This document shows positions 59,537 to 64,000 of a DNA stretch of 64,000 bases, piece after piece (the first letter of the stretch is position 1; each line of letters starts with the position of its first letter). Origin of the DNA: Azospirillum agricola (GTDB lineage Bacteria; Pseudomonadota; Alphaproteobacteria; Azospirillales; Azospirillaceae); assembly GCF_017876095.1 (NCBI RefSeq), contig NZ_JAGINM010000017.1:62001-126000 (forward strand), in the 5' to 3' direction. Position numbers and translations under genes: made by a program. The notes beneath the pieces are model-generated. The model saw only the letters and a program-made list of their open reading frames with translations, was not told the origin of the DNA and ran no database searches.

Positions 59537-62524
59537 CTAAGCCCGTGCCGCCATCGGCCGTGCGGAGTCGCGCGCGCCGTCCCCCGCATCGAACAGGCGC
59601 TCGACCTCGGCCCAGAGCTGGCGCGGCGTCACCGGCTTGTGGATCACCGGCACCTGATGGGCGGCGGCGTCGAGCAGGGCGTCCGCCCCGGTCTCCCCGG
59701 TCAGGATCACCGCCGGCAGGTCGGCGCCGTAGCGCTCGCGCACCCGGCGCACCACCTCGGTCCCCACCCGCCCCTCGCGCAGACGGTAATCGGCGATGAG
59801 GATGTCGGGCCGCTCGTTCTGCGCCGCCAGCCGTTCCATCGCCTGATCGGCGCTGTCGGCGGCCAACACCCGGTAGCCCCACTCCGTCAGCACCGTCCGC
59901 AGGCCGAGCAGCACCACCGCGTCGTCATCGACCAGCACCGCCAGCCGCCCCCGCCCGTCCGGCGCCGCGACCGGCGTCTCGGCGACCGCCGGCTTCGGTT
60001 CGGCCAGCGGCACCAGCACGCGGAAGGCGGAACCCCGGCCATGCACCGAGCGCACCTCCACCGGATGGTCGAGCAGGTGCGACAGCCGCCGCACGATGGC
60101 GAGCCCGAGCCCGAGCCCCTGGGTGCGGTCGCGCTCCGGGTTGCCGACCTGGTGGAACTCCTCGAAGATGCGCTCCAGATGCTCGTCGGGGATGCCGATG
60201 CCGGTGTCCTGCACCTCGATGGCGAGACGGTCGCCCTCGACCCGGCAGCGGACCCGGATCATGCCGGCCTGGGTGTAGCGCAGCGCGTTGTCCACCAGAT
60301 TGCGCACCAGCCGGGTCAGCAGGGTGCGGTCGCTGCGCACCGCGCGCTCGCCGCAGCCCTCGACCCGCCAGCCCAGCGCCTTCTCGGCGGCGAGCGGTGC
60401 GTAGGCGGCGTCGATGACGTCCATGATCTCCGACGATGGGAAACTCTCCAGCTCCGGCACGATCACCCCGGAATCGAGCCGCGACACGTCGAGCAGGCTG
60501 TCCAGCAACCCCTTCAGCGCGTCGAGTCCCTGGTCCATCCGGTGCAGCAGCTCGCGCGCCCGGTCGTCGGCGATGTGGCGGGCCAGCGCGGCGGAGAAGA
60601 AGAACAGCGATTGCAGCGGCTGGCGCAGGTCATGGCTGGCCGCCGCCAGGAACTTCGACTTGCCGAGGTTGGCCCGCTCGGCCTCCTCCTTGGCGGCGTG
60701 CAGCTCGGCCTCGATCACCTTGCGCTCGGAAATGTCCTCGACGATGGAGATGCGGTCGGGCTCCTCGCCGTCGGCGTTGGGCGACAGCGAGGAGGTCACC
60801 CGCACCCACACCGGCTCCCCGCTGGGGCGGAGATAGCGCTTCTCGATGGCGTAGCTGGGGATGACGCCGCTGGTCAGGTGGGTCAGCAGCACCTCCTCCC
60901 TTGCCCGGTCGGCCGGATCGGTGACGGCGGCGTCGGTCAGCTCCAGTAGTTCCTCGCGCTTGCAGCCGAGGATCGAGCAGAGCGTCGCGTTGACGTCGAG
61001 GTAGCGGCCGTCGCGGTCGAGCCGCTCGATGCCGACGGCGGCCAGCTCGAACACGGCGCGGAAACGGGCCTCGCTGCGCCGCCGCGCGGCCTCGGCCCGG
61101 CGCAGGTCGGTGACGTCCTGGAAGAAGACCGCCAGCCCCTTGCGCGAGGGAAAGGCGCGCACCGCGTACCACGCCTGCTTGGGCGGGTAGAAGGCCTCGA
61201 AGGACACCACCTCGGTGCCGGCCAGCGCCCGGCGGAAATTCATCGCGAAGACCGAATGGATCGAATCGGCGAAGGCGTCGCGCATGCGCCGCCCGGTCAG
61301 ATCCTCGACGGCGCCGACCAGATCGCGGGCGCGGTCGTTCATGAAGGTGATGCGCCAGGCGCGGTCGATCTCGAACACGCCGTCGGTCGTGCTGGACAGC
61401 ACCGAGGCCGCCTTGTGGGCGAGCGCGTTGGCCTCCTTCTGGTCGCGGGCCTGCCGTTCCAGTGCCTCGGCCATCGAATCGAAGGCGCGGCCGAGCATGC
61501 CGACCTCCGAGCGCCCGTCGGCCAGGCCGGTGCGGGCCGACAGGTCGCCCTCGCTCCAGCGCCGCGCCGCCGCGATCAGGGCGTAGGCCGGCCGGCGCAG
61601 GAAGCGGTCGGCGCTCCACCAGGCGGCCAGCAGCGTCAGCAGCATCACCCCGCCGATCACCCCCAGCGCGCGCAGCATCGCCCGCTCGATGGGGGCGAGC
61701 ACCGCCTGCCGGTCGACCGAGACGGCGACGCCCAGCCCGTCCAGCCCCTCGCCGAGCGGCACCGCGCCGACGATGCGCGGATGGCCGTCGAAACCCCGCA
61801 GATCCAGGATCGCCGGCGCGCGCAGGTTCAGCAGCGCGTCATAGCCGTTGGGCGGCAGATGGCGGCCGACCAGCCCCGGACGCTCCGGGAATCGGGCGAG
61901 GATGGTGCCGTCGCGGTGGAACAGCAGCAGCGCGAAATTCTGCTCCAGCGGCCGGCCGGCCAAGGTGCGGGCCAGCCAGCCGAGATCGATCATGGCGCCG
62001 ACCGCCCCGATGACGGTCCCCCCCGTCTCGCGGATCGGCTCCGCCACCGGCAGCGCGCCCGGTGCCACCGAACTCGACGTGGCGCGCTCGCCGGCCGGCG
62101 GCGGCACCAGTTCGCCGATGCTGAAGCGGTCGTGCCGGATGGCGCCGTCGATGTCGGAGCGGCCGGCCACCGGCAGACCGACCGCCGACGCCTCGGTGGC
62201 GCAGCGCACGACACGCTCGGGACCGGAAATCTGGAGGCGCAGGTAGGGAGGAAGGCCGGGCCGCAGCTCCTCCAGGTAATCCTGGCAATCGCGCGGAGCG
62301 CCGTCGCGGACGACCGGGGTGTGGGCGATGGCGACCAGGAGCTGGCGCACCCCCGCCATCATCCGCTCCTGCTCGGCGGCGAAGAGATGGGCCAGACGCA
62401 GGACGGTCTGGCGCGCCTCATCCTCGCGCGAGGCGCGGAGTTGCAGCTCGTTGTCGATCTCGATCACCGCCGCCGGGATCAGCGCGAGAAAGACGAGCAG
62501 CAGCAATCGATGGAGCAGGCTCAT
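59537..62524 (-). CDS. Membrane hybrid sensor histidine kinase (Cache-HAMP-PAS-PAS-HisKA-HATPase-REC)
   Basis: This 995-residue sensor has a first transmembrane segment (residues 5-20, HRLLLLVFLALIPAAV), a periplasmic Cache-like domain (about 40-280), and a second transmembrane segment (about 283-303, LGVIGGVMLLTLLAAWW). HAMP follows (about 305-360), then two PAS domains (about 370-480 and 485-605), HisKA with H631 (AAASHDLRQPLQS, the variant of the HWE-like/LuxR-linked class), HATPase, and a C-terminal receiver with D912 (ILIADYRLREG). I start at ATG 62524. The AT-rich region upstream should carry its promoter. No partner regulator is adjacent. Confidence 0.93.
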   Translation of the reverse strand: MSLLHRLLLLVFLALIPAAVIEIDNELQLRASREDEARQTVLRLAHLFAAEQERMMAGVRQLLVAIAHTPVVRDGAPRDCQDYLEELRPGLPPYLRLQISGPERVVRCATEASAVGLPVAGRSDIDGAIRHDRFSIGELVPPPAGERATSSSVAPGALPVAEPIRETGGTVIGAVGAMIDLGWLARTLAGRPLEQNFALLLFHRDGTILARFPERPGLVGRHLPPNGYDALLNLRAPAILDLRGFDGHPRIVGAVPLGEGLDGLGVAVSVDRQAVLAPIERAMLRALGVIGGVMLLTLLAAWWSADRFLRRPAYALIAAARRWSEGDLSARTGLADGRSEVGMLGRAFDSMAEALERQARDQKEANALAHKAASVLSSTTDGVFEIDRAWRITFMNDRARDLVGAVEDLTGRRMRDAFADSIHSVFAMNFRRALAGTEVVSFEAFYPPKQAWYAVRAFPSRKGLAVFFQDVTDLRRAEAARRRSEARFRAVFELAAVGIERLDRDGRYLDVNATLCSILGCKREELLELTDAAVTDPADRAREEVLLTHLTSGVIPSYAIEKRYLRPSGEPVWVRVTSSLSPNADGEEPDRISIVEDISERKVIEAELHAAKEEAERANLGKSKFLAAASHDLRQPLQSLFFFSAALARHIADDRARELLHRMDQGLDALKGLLDSLLDVSRLDSGVIVPELESFPSSEIMDVIDAAYAPLAAEKALGWRVEGCGERAVRSDRTLLTRLVRNLVDNALRYTQAGMIRVRCRVEGDRLAIEVQDTGIGIPDEHLERIFEEFHQVGNPERDRTQGLGLGLAIVRRLSHLLDHPVEVRSVHGRGSAFRVLVPLAEPKPAVAETPVAAPDGRGRLAVLVDDDAVVLLGLRTVLTEWGYRVLAADSADQAMERLAAQNERPDILIADYRLREGRVGTEVVRRVRERYGADLPAVILTGETGADALLDAAAHQVPVIHKPVTPRQLWAEVERLFDAGDGARDSARPMAARA

Positions 62525-62746
62525 GCGGTGGAAACCTTCGCGACGGTGCCGGCCTCCGGCTTGGCCGTCGGTCATGACAGCGGCGGTCCGTTTCAATCCT
62601 TAAACGGAACCACCGTTAATATTAATGTTCTTTAACCATAACGCCGCATGCCGGTGCAAGCCTTTGAACCGGGTCTGTGCCGGTTGGACAGGCGTCGCCG
62701 AACATCACGGAATATCCGCCCGCAAAACAATGGGACCACCAAAACG
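62525..62746 (-). other. AT-richer promoter region of the sensor kinase
   Basis: No gene is seen. The stretch around 62600-62640 (CCGTTAATATTAATGTTC, TTTAACCATAA) is much richer in A and T than the surroundings and probably holds the kinase promoter and regulatory sites. I could not assign a unique promoter. Confidence 0.4.
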
Positions 62747-62780
62747 CGAAAGCCCCGGCGGTCGACCGCCGGGGCTTTCG
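62747..62780. terminator. Perfect 34-bp palindrome, bidirectional terminator
   Basis: CGAAAGCCCCGGCGGTC and its exact reverse complement abut at 62763/62764, giving a 34-nt perfect palindrome with A- and T-rich ends. It is about 100 nt beyond the stop of the DUF1127 gene on the minus strand and is the likely end of its transcript. Confidence 0.7.
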
Positions 62781-62880
62781 GGTGCCCGCTTGAACAAGTG
62801 GGCCAATCGCGGGACCGCTGGTCATCCGGCCGGGGCGCAGGCGCCTCCGGGCCGGATGTCGGTGCGGTCACGGCCGGTCA

Positions 62881-63099
62881 TCAGGCGATACGGCCATGGC
62901 GAACGGCGTTGTGGATGTCGCCACGGGTCAGGCCGACGTCGGCCAGTTCCATGTCGCTCATATGGTTCAGCTCATATTCGGCGCGGTAAAGATCAGCGCG
63001 TTCCTTGACCCAATGAACAACCCGCTGAAAGAGCGAGGAACGATTTGTTTCAGCGCCGAACAATTCGCCATGCGATGAAGGAAGCGAAGAATAGCTCAT
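62881..63099 (-). CDS. DUF1127 small protein
   Basis: This 72-residue protein ends with the DUF1127 signature ELNHMSDMELADVGLTRGDIHNAVRHGRIA (in segments, with the conserved DMELADVGLTR). The preceding helix (FQRVVHWVKERADLYRAEYEL) is Arg-rich and could bind RNA or protein partners. In Rhodobacter and Agrobacterium, DUF1127 proteins affect RNA turnover and nutrient responses; a similar role here is an inference. GGAGA lies 6 nt before the ATG. A candidate promoter lies 36-65 nt upstream and a strong terminator downstream, consistent with a separate, strongly expressed unit. Confidence 0.92.
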   Translation of the reverse strand: MSYSSLPSSHGELFGAETNRSSLFQRVVHWVKERADLYRAEYELNHMSDMELADVGLTRGDIHNAVRHGRIA

Positions 63100-63135
63100 G
63101 ATGGTCTCCTGTACGCGGTGCCTCGTTACAGGTGA

Positions 63136-63164
63136 ATATTTGCATGCTGCGGGTGCGAAATCAA
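63136..63164 (-). promoter_or_regulatory. Candidate promoter of the DUF1127 gene
   Basis: On the minus strand TTGATT (63164-63159) and AAATAT (63141-63136) are separated by 17 nt, 36 nt upstream of the ATG. This is a pattern match only. Confidence 0.35.
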
Positions 63165-63270
63165 TGAGCGGGCCTTTGCATGCTTCAGGCTCCAGCCCTG
63201 CGGAAATTCGATAGAACATTCGTGGGCAAATCAACGCGGCGCTTACCAAGCCGGAAAGCGGGCATGAAAA

Positions 63271-63300
63271 AGGGGCGCGCGGCTGTCGCCGCGCGCCCCT
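63271..63300 (-). terminator. Intrinsic terminator of glpX
   Basis: AGGGGCGCGCGGC (63271-63283) pairs with GCCGCGCGCCCCT (63288-63300), a 13-bp stem with a 4-nt loop. On the minus strand it is followed by TTTTTC, about 40 nt past the glpX stop. Confidence 0.9.
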
Positions 63301-63341
63301 GTTCCGGTGGGCTCGACGCCCCGGCGGAGACCGCCGGAGGG

Positions 63342-64000
63342 TCAGTTCACGCCCGGCTTGCGGTGCAGGTTGTGGTGCGCCTCGATGTAGCGCACGGTGC
63401 CCGACTTGGAGCGCATGATCACCGAGTGGGTGTAGGCGCCGCCGGGGAAGCGGCGGACGCCCTTCAGCATGGCGCCGTCGGTGACGCCGGTGGCGGCGAA
63501 CATGACGTTGCCGCGCGCCAGCTCGTTCAGGCTGTACTTCTTGTTGAGATCGGTCACGCCCCACTTGGCGGCGCGGGCCTTCTCGTCGTCGTTGCGGAAC
63601 AGCAGACGGCCCTGGAACTGGCCGCCGATGCAGCGCAGCGCGGCGGCCGCCAGCACGCCCTCCGGCGCGCCGCCGGAGCCGACATACATGTCGACGCCGG
63701 TGCCGGCCTGGCTGGTGGCGATGACGCCCGAGACGTCGCCGTCGTTGATCAGCATGATGCGGGCGCCGGCCTCGCGGACGCGGGCGATCAGCTCGGCGTG
63801 GCGCGGACGGTTCAGGATGCAGACCAGCAGCTCGGCGATCTCGGTGCCCTTGGCCTTGGCCAGGGCCTTGAGGTTGGTCGCCGGGGTCTCGTCGAGGTCG
63901 ACGAGATTCTCCGGCAGGCCGGCGCCGACGGCGATCTTGTCCATGTAGACGTCGGGGGCGTTCAGGAAGCCGCCCTCCTCGGCCATGGCGATGACGGCCA
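63342..64000 (-). CDS. glpX: Fructose-1,6-bisphosphatase class II GlpX (5' end cut by the window)
   Basis: The visible C-terminal 219 residues belong to GlpX, which dephosphorylates fructose-1,6-bisphosphate in gluconeogenesis and the Calvin cycle. The motifs APDVYMDKIAVG (with the metal Asp residues), NDGDVSGVIATSQ, MYVGSGGAPEGVLAAAALRCIGGQ (in segments) and VMFAATGVTDGAMLKGVRR are clear. The gene runs leftward and its start lies beyond position 64000, so only the 3' part is here, and its true length is not known. A strong terminator follows it at 63271-63300. Confidence 0.95.
   Translation of the reverse strand, partial: AVIAMAEEGGFLNAPDVYMDKIAVGAGLPENLVDLDETPATNLKALAKAKGTEIAELLVCILNRPRHAELIARVREAGARIMLINDGDVSGVIATSQAGTGVDMYVGSGGAPEGVLAAAALRCIGGQFQGRLLFRNDDEKARAAKWGVTDLNKKYSLNELARGNVMFAATGVTDGAMLKGVRRFPGGAYTHSVIMRSKSGTVRYIEAHHNLHRKPGVN

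Overview
The window is GC-rich (about 65-70 percent by eye) chromosomal housekeeping DNA. It fits an alphaproteobacterium of the Rhodospirillales, most likely Azospirillum or a close relative. The reasons are the family-level look of MreBCD/PBP2, IlvBNC, FabI, MurA-DUF2948-Dcd and UreABC, the DUF1127 and YgaP-type small proteins, the alphaproteobacterial intergenic palindromes, and several large multi-PAS sensor kinases. The genus is inferred from memory of protein families, not from a search.

Layout. 0.1-3.7 kb: a SAM methyltransferase, an orphan hisE, an orphan phoU and a YqhA-type membrane protein. 4.0-8.5 kb: the cell-elongation operon mreB-mreC-mreD-mrdA (no rodA follows), with a strong hairpin between mreB and mreC. 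8.5-13.6 kb, minus strand: branched-chain amino-acid genes ilvB-ilvN-ilvC and a PLP aminotransferase. 13.6-19 kb: miaA, serB, a hemerythrin, fabI, a YgaP-like protein and a secreted PRC-barrel protein. 19-28 kb: a urease locus. ureA-B-C-murI-E-F-G run on the minus strand, but ureD is cut off from ureA by two plus-strand genes, a ligand-domain-only sensor and a Na/Pi cotransporter. murI sits inside the operon, and the murI-ureE segment is bracketed by two copies of one palindrome.

28-36.7 kb: a CBS protein, two divergent LuxR-type response regulators (one with a non-phosphorylatable receiver), a DJ-1/PfpI protein, a small exported PRC-like protein, DUF2948-murA, dcd, a GNAT acetyltransferase and a 46-residue gene. 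34.7-46.4 kb: a polysaccharide region with an asparagine-synthetase-type amidotransferase, a UDP-glucuronate epimerase, a GT4 glycosyltransferase, a WecA-like initiating transferase, an SDR epimerase and a WbpM/CapD-like dehydratase. It is interrupted by an exported caspase-like protein whose last 100 or so codons are strikingly AT-rich, plus LprI-like and VOC genes. 46.6-48.7 kb: two identical tRNA-Thr(GGT) genes, aroC with a 24-bp tandem repeat over its stop codon, and a secreted protein.

49-62.5 kb: three large sensor histidine kinases. Between them lie an ECHDC3-like crotonase without catalytic glutamates, a CoA-binding protein, metY, a four-helix membrane protein, an MFS transporter, cutA and a small conserved protein. 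The window ends with a DUF1127 gene and the 3' part of glpX.

Many genes end in visible stem-loops, and the short GC-rich palindromes between genes recur. I saw no insertion sequence, phage or CRISPR array. The best candidates for new biology are the chimeric caspase-like protein, the rearranged urease locus with its paired sensor/phosphate-transporter insert, and the pseudo-receiver regulator pair.
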